Source: Ricordea florida (Eukaryota > Cnidaria > Anthozoa > Corallimorpharia > Ricordeidae). Taken from it: a stretch of 64,000 nt of DNA. The stretch lies in assembly GCA_949710005.1 (NCBI GenBank), contig OX453278.1:10102097-10166096 (forward strand), written 5' to 3'. Of the stretch, positions 1 through 12,256 are shown one piece after another (position 1 is the first letter of the stretch; every line of letters begins with the position of its first letter). A model generated the notes under the pieces. The model saw only the letters and a list, made by a program, of their open reading frames with translations, ran no database searches and was not told where the DNA came from. The position numbers were made by a program, and so were the translations under genes.

Positions 1-747
1 TGTTTGACCCGGTTGCTGTACCAGAATATTTGCTGTTTGCAAAATGGCAAAGGTGATTTTGCGGACAAATTGTTGTATATTTGACAGGAAAAGATCCGTC
101 CTTCTTTTCCTGGAGTTCAACTGCGTCCATATTTCAGGGTTGACCTTCGTACCCTTCATATCCTCGCAGTTACCAGGCCGGTTGTATTTATTGAGCAGGG
201 ATTTGACTTTTTCTTGGGAAAGTTTTCTGCCCCATCGCCTTAAAGCAATATCAGCCAGTTCTTGCTGAATCTTTTCGCCAGTGGCATCGTCATCCTCAAA
301 TGTGTTAGCGAGATCCTGGAGTAGTTTTATCTCTGGATCGTTTTCCCGCGCTTTTGGGTCGGTGACCTGAGCTGACTCGGTGAGGAGTTTCACATCCTCT
401 TCATCATCGATACTGTCATTAACATAAAGGCTGACTTCGTCATCACTTAGCTCGTGGCGTGGCCGTTTCGTTCCTTGTGTTTTTTCCCCGTCGTGGGAAT
501 CAGGCTCACCGAGTATTGGTGACCTTCTTTTCTTGCCCGGTGGGCGTTCGTCATGTAATGACCTTGTATCGGTTTGTTGGCATAATGTAGCCAAAAGGCT
601 CGCCATTTGACTCATGTCCCTGTTTATGTCAGCTAGTGATAGCGCCATGTCTCTTTCTTTATCCAGAGATGAATTGCCGTTAGCGACAGGAAGATCGTCA
701 GAAATGGCGCCATCGTGTTCTGAGCTTTGATCGCTCATCTCGCTCAT
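1..747 (-). CDS. gag-like ORF1 of a DIRS-type retrotransposon (partial)
   Basis: Reading the minus strand from an ATG at 747 gives 249 codons without a stop, running off the window start. The N-terminal half is acidic and Ser-rich with a basic patch (GKKRR), and an acidic stretch follows. The last 110 residues hold a conserved-looking helical block (QELADIALRRWGRKLS, then VNPEIWTQLN) that I associate with the gag-like ORF1 of cnidarian DIRS/tyrosine-recombinase retroelements. A second ATG lies at 738. The reverse transcriptase and recombinase would lie beyond the window. The unbroken frame suggests a young copy. The family call rests on memory of similar proteins, not on a catalytic motif. 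Confidence 0.6.
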   Translation of the reverse strand, partial: MSEMSDQSSEHDGAISDDLPVANGNSSLDKERDMALSLADINRDMSQMASLLATLCQQTDTRSLHDERPPGKKRRSPILGEPDSHDGEKTQGTKRPRHELSDDEVSLYVNDSIDDEEDVKLLTESAQVTDPKARENDPEIKLLQDLANTFEDDDATGEKIQQELADIALRRWGRKLSQEKVKSLLNKYNRPGNCEDMKGTKVNPEIWTQLNSRKRRTDLFLSNIQQFVRKITFAILQTANILVQQPGQT

Positions 748-1772
748 TTACTTGAACTGCAAAAAATATATGGTTACTGATTGTGATGTGCACTTACCTT
801 CTAATTCAGCGTACGATACAAGGAAGATAGGAATAAAATGATAGGAAAACCACCGATTTCCAGTAAAACACTCACCAACAATGTTGACCTTCCAGCGAAG
901 CGCCAAGCACTGACCAGCTATGCGCATGCGCACATCTCATGTTACTCTGTAGTGACGTAGACTGATGACAGGATAGAATTCATTTTTATGATGTCAAATA
1001 CAAATATTTAATAACAACCATAATATACAGTTGACCTTTTACACTGGAAAAACTCTATAAGAGAGAAACTAAAGTTTGTAATGCTAAAATTTTTAGCGAT
1101 TTTTCTTATATATTCATTGCAAGGGTGCTGTATGTAACAACAAGTCTTTGAAGTTTCCTAAATGCCATCTCCTTTCAATCATGATTTTCCACACTAACTG
1201 TATGGACATGATTATAATGATGATAATGACTGCACTAGCATGATTGCCACATGTTAGACAGGTCAGGAGTTTGGAGGTCATCACCAGGACTAATTTGTGA
1301 CTTGGGTAAGGGAAAAAGTCAGGGAATTTAAAGATCTTATGGCTGTGGCAACCATGACTAGATTCTAAGCTTAAAAGAAGAAATGGTATTGTTCAGAGTT
1401 GAGTAATTTTTACTTCATATGAGACAAACCCTATTCAGAAGAAAAACGGAATTGCTTGTAGTAGTAGAGGAACAATACCTTTTCCCAGATTAGGACATAC
1501 ACCCCCACCCCATAACAGTATATTATGTTAAATATAAAAAAAATAACAATACTAATAATAATATCAATACCAGTAGTAATATTAAAAATGATAATGATAA
1601 TAATACAATCATAATAATCATGATAATAATTGCAAAAATGAGAAAGTACAAAATATAAAAATAATATAATAATAAGTAAATACATAAATTGGGGTTTCAT
1701 CCCTCGTAGGAAAAACAATTAGGAGTCCTTTAAAAACTAGCTTCGCGAGGTTTTGCGGGAGTCGTATTTCTA

Positions 1773-1773
<1 letters not shown>
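748..1773. other. non-coding AT-rich spacer
   Basis: This is the upstream side of the gag-like gene. I see no ORF with family features. 1540-1680 is low-complexity A/T sequence built from ataat-type words; the ORF crossing it on the minus strand is a composition artefact. Confidence 0.6.

Positions 1774-1822
<49 letters not shown>
1774..1822. repeat. (AAT)n microsatellite
   Basis: About 16 uninterrupted taa/aat units lie just upstream of a decayed hAT-like gene. Confidence 0.95.
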
Positions 1823-1895
1823 TTGTCCTAGCAAGCCGATTATAAAACTTGATAAGACTCGACGTTCTGTTTGATATCTGTCTGCCCAGATCAAA

Positions 1896-2546
1896 ATGGC
1901 GGACGCTTCGTCGAGTGGCGAAGAAATCGAAGAAAATCCCATAGAAACTGCCATAAGTAGAGGCGCTTCATTATCAGAACCGGTAAAAGTGTCCATTTCC
2001 CGAAAGCGAAAGATTATAGTCAATGATGGGAAATATAAAGCGAGTCGTGAGCACAAGAATCTCAACAGTAAACGTCGATTTGGTACAGGATTCGAGACCA
2101 CCCTGGTCAACATTTAGAGTTCGTCAAAGGACAGAAATGCAATGCTTGTCACGAGATACTCGCCCTGAAGAAGAGCTCAGTTGACAGACATATGAAGTCG
2201 AAGAAGCATCTGGCTGGAATTGCAAGAATCACTGCAGACAGAAAAGAGAGTCAGACCATTTTCCAGTGCTTGCAGAGGCAAGACAAGCAAGAAAATGCAA
2301 GTGGTACTACATTGCCGACTCTTTCGTTTTGAGGTAGTGGAAACTCTCCTTTTGGCAGGAATACCTATTTCGAAAGTTGACATTTTGCGCCCCCTCTTAG
2401 AAAAGTATGGACAAAGGTTAACTTCAAGTAGTCACATGAATGACCTTATACCTGCTGTCTTAGATAAGGAGAAAGAGAAGTTGAAAGCCGAGCTCAACGT
2501 TGTTACAGAAGCTTCCATCATATTTGATGGTACAGCAGCATGGTAA
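1896..2546 (+). pseudogene. decayed hAT-like transposase N-terminus with BED-type zinc finger
   Basis: The first piece (1896-2117) begins MADASSSGEE and is acidic then basic. Just after its stop, in another frame (about 2118-2335), lies a zinc-finger pattern CNACHEILALKKSSVDRHMK with a following HL, which fits a BED/C2H2 finger. A third frame (about 2330-2546) contains VVETLLLAGIPISKVDILRP and VIFDGTA-type sequence (here SIIFDGTA) typical of hAT-family proteins at the start of the RNase H-like region. Two frame changes and a final stop break it, and the catalytic core is absent. I infer a truncated, inactive hAT or hAT-derived gene. Confidence 0.55.
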
Positions 2547-3912
2547 CCACAAAAGAGAATTTGAAACTTGATAATAGGGATAAAGAGGTTTTAAAAACGG
2601 AATCAGCAAAAGAATCTCGCATCTGGCAAGAAAACAATCTTACTCTAACAGAAAATAAACCAACATAATGTAAGCTACGATCGAGTATAATTTGCGTTGC
2701 TGAACCCCTTGTCTTTTTAGAATCCCCTTCTGAGTTCCATACATTTTCACAGTAATTTGGTGTTACTGACAATTTGTCATTTTCTTGCTTCGTGTTATCA
2801 AGCATATATACTGAAACTTCTGAGAAGAAAAGGGGAAAAGAAGCGTTGTCCCAGAGCTTTTCTTATTTTTTTTTATTTATTTTATTATTTTTTTGTAATT
2901 TTATATTCTTCTTTATTTTTTCTAAATTTTTTTTTTATCAAAGAATCTAGCTTTGTTACGATTTTACAGGATTTTTTTTAAGATTTTTTTTTATTTTTAT
3001 TTTTTCTCTTTGTTTTCTTTGTTCATATTTTTTCTCTATTTTTTCAGGTGAAGGCTGGGGGGAAGGTGAAAGGGGTGGGGGGCCCAAAGGGGTTTTAAGG
3101 TCATGTACATGTATGCAACTACGTATGTAATGAGATTATCTATCACTAAGTCTGTTACAAAAATATGCTAGTCTAGATTTGATATAGACTATAGTTAGCA
3201 CGAGTGTTGACACAGTCAGCGAAACCTAGTTAGCTAGATAGGACAATAAATCTAAATACCTTAGGTTAACAGTGTCTTGTATCTGAGTGTTCAACCGCTT
3301 CAGTTTCTTTTTTATGGTTTGGATAGACTATCGAATTAAGTCCATCTAATAATGGTTGCTTCTAATAAAGGCTTGCTTATGATTGGAAAGAGATTATGCC
3401 ATTTGTTCAAAAATAATATCATCTGTAATGTCATAATATTCATAAGCGGGGAAATGGCGGACAGCGGGTTTGAATTTAAAAGAAAATTGACTGTACTCAA
3501 TACTGCAACTTTTATTTTCAAAATGAATCATCTACAAAAGTTGTAGGCAAAATCTTGAAGACAACAGCTAAAGCCAAGAATAAGCACAGCTGGGTTTTGT
3601 GTTAACGCTGCTTGCAAAGTATAGCACTCAGAGTAGTTCTCAACAATGGTTTGTTGAGAGCTTAGCACTTGGTGAAACATTTCTCTGTACAGAAGATCAA
3701 CCAGCATTCTCTGTAGCAGCTGTGGGAGCATCGTTTAACACCTAAAGAAATAACAAATCATCGGTTGTTATGTTGTCGCCGTCAATTTTATGCTTAGTTT
3801 AATTTTCATTTTTCTTTGTATCAAACTAATTATCACATATTACCATGACAAAAACAAAATAAACAAAGGAAAATAAAATTTAAACAAAGTAAAAAATTGA
3901 ACCATAACAGTT
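2547..3912. other. non-coding region with T-rich tract
   Basis: 2860-3045 is strongly T-rich on the plus strand. The rest shows no recognisable coding sequence. Short ORFs near 3352-3731 have no family features. Confidence 0.55.
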
Positions 3913-4085
3913 ACACCAAAGTCAAAGCCTGGATGTAACGCCTGGTTATCATAAGCGATGTAGTTAGAGTCAGAGTCGACGGCTTGGAAATAACAAAGCA
4001 TCGGTTGTTACTCAAAAGTCAAGGCCTGGATGTAATGCGTGGTCATCATTAGCGATGTAGTTAGAGTCGGAGTCCAACTTAGAAG
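3913..4085. repeat. diverged direct repeat, about 70-bp unit
   Basis: Two imperfect copies (about 3915-3977 and 4016-4078) share caaggcctggatgtaa-type sequence and the block tagcgatgtagttagagtc. A related block, aaataacaaagcatcggttg (3988), has a further copy at 3745. A third weaker trace of the gatgtag...ggtcggagtc unit is at about 4847-4866. Probably remnants of a tandem array or repeat family. Confidence 0.6.
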
Positions 4086-4584
4086 CGGAGAACACTATAT
4101 GCAGCTAACGTGTTGTACTGAATACAATTTTGAATCGAATGTCGATTCCAAAATGATGGTTCGATTTTACTGGATATAAACTGAAACAAGAGGCTTCAAA
4201 AGCCTTCACTGGGTTGCCTTTGTGAACCCTTAGTACGCAAAAGGCTCAATTTGTTGAAACTGTTTTGTCAATCCATTTTAGTTTGCAGTGTCAGTTGTGT
4301 TAAATAAGAGAAGTGTACAAGGAGTTAATCAAAGGCTCCTATGAACAAACTCATGAATGCATTCGGTGACACATGAGGAGAATTTTAGATTTCAGAACTC
4401 ATTCAAATAATTTAATCAAGAAAGGCCTGTAGGGCTCTGCCATCTCGTGTTCCATTTACCAATTAAAAAAATAGGCAGCCAAGGCCTGCATACAGCTTCA
4501 CATTCTATAAAGACAAGGATATCTTTGAAAAAAAGAAGAGAAAATCGATTCAGTTTAAAAAAAGAACAGAATAGGAAAGGGAAA

Positions 4585-4660
4585 AATATCCTCAATGGGG
4601 ATTGAACTCGGACCATCTGCTCCACAGTCCGAAATGCTATCCATTAGACCATCCAGAAAA
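4585..4660 (-). repeat. tRNA-derived SINE head (tRNA-His-like)
   Basis: The minus strand reads as a degenerate tRNA. An A-box-like TGGTCTAATGGATAGC is followed by a CTGTGGA loop (anticodon GTG, His) and a B-box-like GGTCCGAGTTCAA. The anticodon and T stems no longer pair well, so this is not a functional tRNA gene. An oligo-A/T-rich tail follows on the same strand toward 4510. This layout fits an old tRNA-derived SINE. Confidence 0.5.
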
Positions 4661-7000
4661 ACCTGGTTAGTCAGGGTATATCACGGCTCAAAAGCCAGCA
4701 GCCATGGACAGCTGTTTCGGCCTTGTTAGACCTCATCAGCATGGCACAGCTAGCAGATGAGCTCTGGGTTTCCACTTTATGAATGTCAAGGTGATGAAAA
4801 ATGGTAGAGTTGTGGGATGTGGCTGTAAAGCTGGTTAACACAAGTGATGTAGCTACGGTCGGAGTCGAAATTGAACCGCAGAACAATGACACCCAGTTAA
4901 ATCAAATAACTGGTAGGGTCTTCTATTTTGGTTACGCTCTCCATAGCTTATGATTTAGTTAAGAATACAATTTTAAATTAAACATAGATTGTATCATTCT
5001 CAAATGATTGTTAAATTTCATTGAAAATAATTAAAAGTTCATCAATTCCGCCTTCATTAATAAGCAATATGAAAATAGATTGTAAATTAATTTATCTTCT
5101 TAATTCTTAGTTTATCTGATGGTATTCTTTTTTTCCTCTAGAAGAACTTGTTATCGATCAGCTTTCTGCTCTGAAGGCTATTAACTTTTATTACCGAGTG
5201 ACGTATTTTGTATATCGCTACAAATCAAGATATCGATGACATCATGGCCTAGGCTTTCCTGATTAAATTTGCAATTTTTGTTTGTGAATTTGCTTTTTTG
5301 TCTATATTTACATGTAAGAAAGAAAATTACAAGTTGACTTGAAAGTATAGATTCACAGTTTATAGTGACATGTGCATTGTTCCTGAAATCAGACTCTGTA
5401 CAGTACAGGAGATTAACGTTCACATTAACGAGTGAAGGCCATTACTTTTTTAGGTACGGCATTCATGTGAAAGACCTTTTCCAGAATTACTAGCCCTATA
5501 TCATATTGCATAATGTATTGGTATGGCTAGACAAGAACATGCTATAGAAATGTAGTATAGAGCGTTTGCACATGACGTCACGGAAGCCATGTTGGTGTTC
5601 CCAAACAAAGAGAAGGCGGCCATGTTGGTGTTCCAAAATGATTCTTCAGGAATTAAATTCTATTATTAAGCAAACATATTCTTTTGTTTCCGTTAAAATC
5701 ATGGCCGCTCATCACGTGAATGAAAAGGCTCTATATTAATCCCGTGCATAGCTGATGGCTTTGCAAGGTTCAAATTAGTACGTGTATTCAAATGGTGAAG
5801 AGTGACATTAGGGAATAATTTCTCGCGCGTTTTGCCCATAATCTAATGTTTTAAACGAGGGAATTTTAAATTTTGGGGAAAATCCTTTAAGAATTTCCCT
5901 AATTTCACGAGTATACCATTTGATTGCCTATTAATATCATGGGTGACAAATGACACTCATAGGAAGAAGCTGCCATAACAACATTGCAATTTCACATGTG
6001 AAATTATTTAAAATGAACACTGACATTTCAAACCAAAATTAAGGAGTATAAAAATGACGAAACAGCCATGAATCAATGTTAACCAGGAGCCTGTGTTAAC
6101 TATAAGCCTTGGTGATGGTCCACCACCCCTTTTCCTTTCTCCAATTAAGGTTCCAGGTTCAAGTGTGTTTGCATTGTTAGCAACATCAATATAGATAGGA
6201 GGGTCTGAATAGGGTTTAATGTTTGGTGTTATTTTCGCATAATTTTTAGTGTTTACTGTTAAATTGGCCAATTTTTCAATGTTTACTGTTTCCGAAGAAA
6301 ATATTGTTAAGTGTTTGGACGATTCTTCGGGCATCTTCGGCAATGGTCGGAACGCTTCGTTAATCTTCGACAGTCTCCGGAATGTGCGGCAGCCTTCAGA
6401 AATCTTCTGGAATAATCCGGAATCATCGTAAAATGGCCAAACCCCTTGATAATATTGAAAACTAATATTGGCCTTTTCGGAGCCGTTTTTTCTTCTTCCT
6501 GGAAAATAAATTACTGTTTTATAAAATTGTTTAATGTTATTGTTAAAATGGCTAAAATTTAACTGTTTCGTGTTACAAAGCCAAAAAATAAAATTTAGTG
6601 TTATCCAGGTACCCCATCCAGTCCCTCAGATAGTGGGGGGTTGAAAGGGGTGAGAAGGGTGGAGGGGTTGAGGAACTCGTATGTGTGAGGTAAATTACTG
6701 ACTCCCCAAAAGGTGCAAATTCTCAAGTCGATTTGCAATTTCACAAAAGCAGGAATTGAAAGAAACTGGGGCTTACGTTTTTCAACTGTCATAGAAATAC
6801 CAGTATTCAACTCCACACGGTAAATGGGCAACTTTGCACACAGATTAGCCATATAATCACTTAATACAGAGCGATCCTCAACTTTTCCCACAACTCTGTA
6901 CTCATCTCCACCACCTGTCTCATTGACGTTTGCATGCTGAAATGGACCTTCCTCGCTCTCCTGTTGAGATACAAAAAAGGCAGCCCAAACAATGTCCGTA
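4661..7000. other. non-coding region
   Basis: I see no gene I can support. A short direct duplication at 5586-5634 repeats gccatgttggtgttcc. A minus-strand ORF at 6601-7020 begins inside the neighbouring MITE end and shows no known domain. Confidence 0.5.
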
Positions 7001-7135
7001 TAGCCTACGTGTAGTCGCATCCTCCCCCCGAAGGAAAAAACGGGAGGAGGTAACGTCTACGAAAACCTGACACAAATCGCGTTATGTATGTTATGTTTTT
7101 TCCTTCAGGGGGAGGGTGCGGCTACACGTAGGCTA
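7001..7135. mobile_element. MITE copy 1 (TAGCCTACGTGTAG termini)
   Basis: A near-palindromic element with arms TAGCCTACGTGTAG / CTACACGTAGGCTA. The arms continue inward through a C-rich/G-rich block and an AAGGAAAAAA motif. A second, longer copy lies at 12446-12647. Both begin and end with TA, which could be a TA target duplication. Confidence 0.8.
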
Positions 7136-8322
7136 TTTCCTAGAAGCTCAAACGGCTGAACAGTGGCTTGGGCCCTAACTAAGAAGCAGACTATTAAGAT
7201 TACCAGGAGAGGAAGGAAATGCAGATGATAAGGGGATTTAAACTGGTGTCTCTTGAGCGATTTTTCTGAGACATTAGTTCATCAATTTAAAACTAGAATT
7301 ATCTTAACAGTTACGTCGAGATCAAAACAGTATTTAGCCTTTTTGGGTAAACCAATTGTTGTTCAAGCGATATTTTCCAGTATTTTTCGATTTAGATTGA
7401 CACAGCAAATCTCCAGTCAGTGATCTTTCACGTTAACAAGTGATAGCTTGAATATAGAAAGTGATAGCATAATGTAAAATTTCATCCTTTTTTATTACCA
7501 GAAGTTTGAACACTTGTGTGCTTCTCTCTCTCTCTTGGTTTTGACCACATCTGCGGCCTCTGTTTATAAATGTGGCCCAGAGACTAAAAAGGTACAGTAT
7601 TGTATCTGTGAGTGTATTTTGCATGCAAACAGGCAATGTAAACGGCTCGGTATCAGAGTTCTTAGTCTAACTTCGAGCTTTGCTGAGCAAGTATGGGACT
7701 AGTGGCCAGCACTGGAGTTTCGACTTCTTTTTATTTGACCAGGAACCCATGATTTGACCTATAGCTGGAATCCCTGTCGAGCTGAAGGCAGAAAAAGAAA
7801 GGGGAAAAAGGTGGTAGGGTCCATGATATAGGAGTAAAAACGAGATTTCAATCTGTGTTAATCTCAGTTCTCCCTAGCCAATAGAAAATGAGGTAAGAGA
7901 ACGCATCTTCCATACTGGGTTCTCTTACTATGATGAGAGGACAGAAGCTATTTTTAGATCCGGAAACTCTTTTAACTGACCAATGGTTGATGTCCTTCTC
8001 ATCACGTGGTTGTAATTTCAATGCGCTATGGGAAACCCCCCAGCCATGGAAAGAGATATAAATAGATTCCGCGCTAAAAATAGATTCTGTACCCTTGACA
8101 TAAGTAACTACATCACGTAATATGTGGTTTCGAATAACGTGACGACGGAAGGGCTGGAGTGTACTCTGTTAATTTTCGGGGGCCAGATTTTAGCAGGTTC
8201 TTATACGAGTGAATTTCAGCGCCATTCCTGCGCCCAAACCTAAGAGAATTGTCAAAATTAATCACTCGGCTCTTCCTGGCACTTGCTTTTTGTGCGAGAA
8301 AAAAAAATGGGAAATAAGCTAG
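7136..8322. other. non-coding region
   Basis: I see no supported gene between the first MITE copy and the Tigger-like end at 8325. The short ORFs on both strands show no domain. Confidence 0.5.
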
Positions 8323-8324
8323 TA

Positions 8325-8400
8325 CAGTGGAACCCCGCTCTTCGGACACCCGCTTAATACGGCCACCCCGATATTACGAACAGTTTCGTTTTCCCCGACG
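8325..8400 (+). mobile_element. pogo/Tigger-like terminal sequence
   Basis: CAGTGGAACCCCGC preceded by TA begins a run of tandem words of the type acggacacccgcttaatacg. Such ends are typical of pogo/Tigger DNA transposons. Related words occur at 9680-9694 and 12257-12340 in the same orientation. I could not find the opposite inverted end, so the full element is not defined. Confidence 0.55.
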
Positions 8401-9072
8401 AAAAGCTCATATATTTTTTTTAAAACTAGAAATTTCAATGTGAAAGCGAGTGCTGGCGAGGGGAAGTGGTTTGGAATAGAGAAGGAGTAAGCAGAAAATT
8501 AGGTTAGTTCAAGACCTCTGGATACTCCCGTAGTAAAAAGATGGTGGTATTTGGAAGGAGATATGTTGGAAACTGTTTATTTATGCTCTAACACTTTGGT
8601 ATGTTTTCAAAGCGTGTTTTTGGAATATTTCTACAATTATCGTGTTATTTTTATAGGGAAGTTCTGAGTTCAAGAGAAGTGTATGTAGTGTGAAGGGTGT
8701 GAAATACTGTTAAGACACAATTGAAACTGCAGCATCAGTATTAGAAAGGAATGAACAATTTAATTAATACATACATAATGACATTTAAGCGTAACTTAAC
8801 TGTAAGATCTTGGCATAGATATTTAAGGTAAAAGTGACCTCAATAATAATAACAATAACAAAGAAGTCCAGTTCATTCTGAGAAAAAAACAGTTGCGTAA
8901 ATTGTTGTTGTAACTGTAACTTTAACTTTTAACCTTGGTATACACAATTCTCAGATATTACATGTAAAAGTGAAGGTCATAACGACAAAGAAGTCCAGTT
9001 CATCCTGGAAATAAAACAGTTTAAAACTTTCTTGTTAAAATATTCAGCTGATGGTATGTATTAGTGTCATAC

Positions 9073-9318
9073 TTATTGGCTGTTGACATACACGAGTTTT
9101 CCATCTGCCAAATTGCATGTCACGTTAATCTTGTCTGTCTTCAGAAGAATTTCGGCGATTTCGTCTTCAGTTAGGGCTGGATGGAGTTCCTTGCGATTTG
9201 CTTGAAAGAAGTTTTGCAGTTGGCTGTGAAAAACTGCGACGTAGAACTTTTCATTAGTGGTCATGAAGCAAGACGCAATCGATTTCTTCACACCTCCATT
9301 GTTGAATTGGCCACAACT
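9073..9318 (-). pseudogene. unrecognised coding remnant
   Basis: An open stretch of about 80 codons ends in the stop at 9073. It can be read upstream of its ATG (9291) to about 9318 (CGQFNNGGVKK...). The sequence is balanced and protein-like (for example ALTEDEIAEILLKTDKIN) but I recognise no family. It lies between Tigger-like repeat blocks and may be a captured exon end. Confidence 0.3.
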
Positions 9319-9887
9319 GGTCGCATAGTAAGGCAGACAAACTCATGAAAACCTCCTGTCGTCCACGCGATTCATCACTAAACTGATCATGACCTTGATG
9401 AATACTTCACTGGGCATTTAAAAACATGTAGGCAATCGAAATAAGGAAAAACCTTCACCTTTTCACTCTTCCGAACTTGTCAACCCCCACCATGAAGTGA
9501 AGTGTGGTGAAACGTGCAGAAGAAATCATTGTGACGTCACACAACGAAAACGCCAAACTGCGCATGCCCCGAATCTGACATCCGAAAAATCGAGATTTTT
9601 CACCACTTATGATATGGAACACCGCTGACCCTCTCAAATAGTGTGCTGTCTCGCTAAGGCTCGCCAGCAATTAACCTGCTCATTACGGACACCCGCAGGA
9701 GCGAATCACCCCGGAGCCTCCATCTCTTACTTTGACCCTGTGACACAGCGTATTTACACCTTGGGTTATTTTTAGATGTAAGCTTACCGCGGTAACATGA
9801 CCTAGCTCCGCACACCCCCATCCCGCCTAGACCATTTAGCCAATCAACAGCTATCATCTTGATTACGCATTCTCATTTGAGTTTTGA

Positions 9888-10483
9888 AGATGTCGTGAGA
9901 CGAGGACTTTTTCTCTGAGAGTCAATCTGAATTTTCCAACTCCAGTGACGGGCTTTCCTCCTTCGAACCAAGCTACACGGATAGTGAATCCGAAGGAATC
10001 GAAAGTGACGCTGCGGATTTGAAGGGAAATAGTTCCCGTTCAAACCAAAAGAGAAAAAAACCGCTAATCGAAGTAGTACTATCGGCAGGAGTAAGCAACA
10101 TAAATAACCCAAAAATAAGTCAAAATCTACTCATAAAGCTGCACCAAACGGGTTAGGTGAACGTGAAATGGAGGAGTTATCAACATGGGTGTTCTTCAGA
10201 AGAAGCTGAGAAGGTAGAAAGTGAACTACGGCAACGGCTTCTGAAGTCACCTAGATTAACGGCGTTCGAGGAACGCCGGAAATTCGCCTTTCACTTGGCA
10301 AGCGAAGAGCAGAAGGAAACTTTGAGTCTTTTAATCACTGGCTTTGCCACTAAATTTGTCACTTTATCAAAGGAATGCTATAGCACCAATATCCCAAAAG
10401 AAAGAAAAGCAGCATTCTCTGTTGCGTGGATGAAAATTTTTAAGATTGAACTAGTGAGCAGCACGTCTGCGAACTCTTAGAGT
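9888..10483 (+). pseudogene. decayed left gene of the 9695-12256 element
   Basis: An acidic, Ser-rich leader (EDFFSESQSEFSNSSDG and on) is open to about 10155 but is cut from its ATG by an in-frame TGA two codons in. A second piece in another frame (10157-10480) is helical and basic (EAEKVESELRQRLLKSPRLT). Its last ten residues (LVSSTSANS) come from the foldback element inserted at about 10449. No catalytic motif is visible. Function unknown. Confidence 0.4.
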
Positions 10484-10799
10484 TGTAAAACGATTTATTT
10501 TATCCTACGCGTTTCGTGTGACTAACGTACACTTCTTCGGGGATGTTTTACAATACAACACAAGGGACTTGTATATATACCTACATAATATACTAAGAAT
10601 ATTATCGTATTACGTAAAATCGCTCCTACCACAGCGGATTTGCATGTAGGAAACAGACGGAATGGTGTGCAAGGAGTGACATATTTTGTGCGTGACATAA
10701 TTTGGGGCCCACAGTTTTAGTTTTAGTCACACGAAACGCATAGGATAAAATAAATCGTCTTACAACTCTAAGAGTTCGCAGACGTGCTGCTCACTAGTT
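10449..10799. mobile_element. foldback MITE, ~85-bp arms
   Basis: The arms 10449-10535 and 10716-10799 are almost perfect inverted copies, starting AACTAGTGAGCAGCACG. Because of the symmetry, genes running into it from either side both end in the same SSTSANS tail. It is nested inside the 9695-12256 element and separates its two coding regions. Confidence 0.85.
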
Positions 10800-11680
10800 G
10801 AACCTTTACTATTAGGAGAAAGGTATTTGATGGTGTAGTTGCTGGAAGGGCTTTGGCGTTGATATTTCTTGCCTTTATCAGTGTTGTTTTTGTGGTCGAT
10901 GCGCCGTTCACATAGCCATGTGTCGGAAGACATTCATCACAAACACGAAGCCATCGCGCGTCCGAATCATCCTTGCGAGCTTGAGAGCTAGGAACGTGCC
11001 AAACTTTACAAGAAATGGAGTGAAAACTCTGGACAGGACCAGAAATAGATTTAACAGTTTTGGGAATGTACCCTAATTTCGCCTCAACATTGCCTATACC
11101 TATCAGTCCCGGGAACAGCGTGTGCTCTGGGCTTAACATGCTTGAGACCAGTGAAAGTAACCCGTCTAAGCTAGGACAAGGAAGGGTTCCCTTTGCTACA
11201 TCTTGAAATTAAAATATAGGGCATTTTAAATACCAAGAACTATCGGAAAAGAGCACAAATCTTACCGGTTGAAAAGGTCTTGTCTTGCAGTTATAAGTAT
11301 AATCCTTAAATGGAAAACGATTAACGCGAAATCAGGGATGCGCTTTTGATTTTCTCCTAGAAGAAAAAGAGAGTATCGCTCACTCAGTGAGATCATCTCA
11401 CCAAAGTATCCTGATCTTTTAAGACATTCACACCAATCTTCAAGGTGTCAACGCTCTTCATACGAAGAATCCCCATGCTTCTTTGCAATGCTCTGCTTCT
11501 CTTGGATTTTCAACTTCAACAGGCTGTTAACAGAAAGTTCCTCCTGAGTCGAAGATGGCGTGAAAGGACTACCATTCTGGGCGCTCTTGACGAAGAGACG
11601 TCGTTTTTTTCTGGCAGTCTTGGTTTTTCCCTGGTCTTGCAAAGAATCGCTTTGGCTAAAACGTTTCATATTATACACCG
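10800..11680 (-). pseudogene. decayed right gene of the 9695-12256 element
   Basis: A first minus-strand exon-like piece (11678 to about 11280) is Lys/Gln/Ser-rich, then reads HLEDWCECLKRSGYFGEM after an in-frame TGA. A second piece (about 11205-10800) begins after a good 3' splice-site-like tttcaag. It contains a Cys/His-rich stretch (CKVWHVPSSQ ... LRVCDECLPTHGYV) that could bind zinc. I recognise no family. It lies on the strand opposite the left gene, so the two are convergent. Confidence 0.4.
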
Positions 11681-12256
11681 AGCAGTCGATTAAAGCAAAA
11701 ACTGAAATGTAACAAACTTGAACAACGAGTGCTTTTCAAAATGGCACGGTGCCTCTTGAACTGCCCAACTACTCTGAACATTTGGGGAAGAATGTGCGCT
11801 TTTCAAGTGTCGCAAAGGTGTGTTAACTACGTACGAGAAGTAATAGGAAATGAACGGAAAACTTGTGTCTTATCAAAGATTAGGACGATACGTACGACTC
11901 CAAACGTCGAACTTTCTTCCTACAAGACACTATCCTTCCGCTCAATTCCCATTACATCTCGTCGTCGAATAACACTGCATTCACGCTCTGGAATGGCAAT
12001 AGATAGTACATTGCATTGTGGGTACATAGGAAAAGAAAAGAAGAAATGGACACTGGTTAAAAAGGACTTTAGAACGGTGGATTTGAACGTAAGTTCCATC
12101 ATCTTCCTCTCGATGGAGGTCCGCCATTTTTTTAATTAACGACGCGAGAGGCATCAAAGTTTCGCGGGAAAAAGAAGTCTAAAAATAACCCAAGGTGTAA
12201 ATACGCTGTTGCTCATATTCATGGTAGATGGAGGCTCCGGGGTGATTTGCTCCTGC

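Larger units (their letters stand above)
9695..12256. mobile_element. 2.56-kb DNA transposon with ~95-bp TIRs and 4-bp TSD
   Basis: The left end (9695-9790) begins GCAGGAGCGAATCACCCCGG. The right end (12165-12256) is its imperfect inverted copy, ending CTCCTGC. Direct repeats ACCC flank it (9691-9694 and 12257-12260). Outside the repeats the Tigger-like acggacaccc words run on continuously when the element is removed, supporting insertion into an older Tigger copy. Inside are decayed ORFs on both strands and a foldback insert. I cannot name the superfamily; 4-bp duplications occur in Sola- and Ginger-type elements. Confidence 0.75.

Noticed and set aside
1431..1718. 95-codon minus ORF rich in Ile/Tyr/Phe
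   Set aside because: It follows a low-complexity A/T tract and has no domain or conserved spacing.
4585..4660. functional tRNA-His gene
   Set aside because: The anticodon and T stems do not pair and the acceptor stem is lost. Better read as a SINE head.
6601..7020. 139-codon minus ORF
   Set aside because: It starts inside a MITE terminus and shows no recognisable family. I could not support it as a gene.
11729..12139. 136-codon plus ORF near the right end of the 9695-12256 element
   Set aside because: It runs toward the TIR, has no domain, and lies opposite the more protein-like minus frame.
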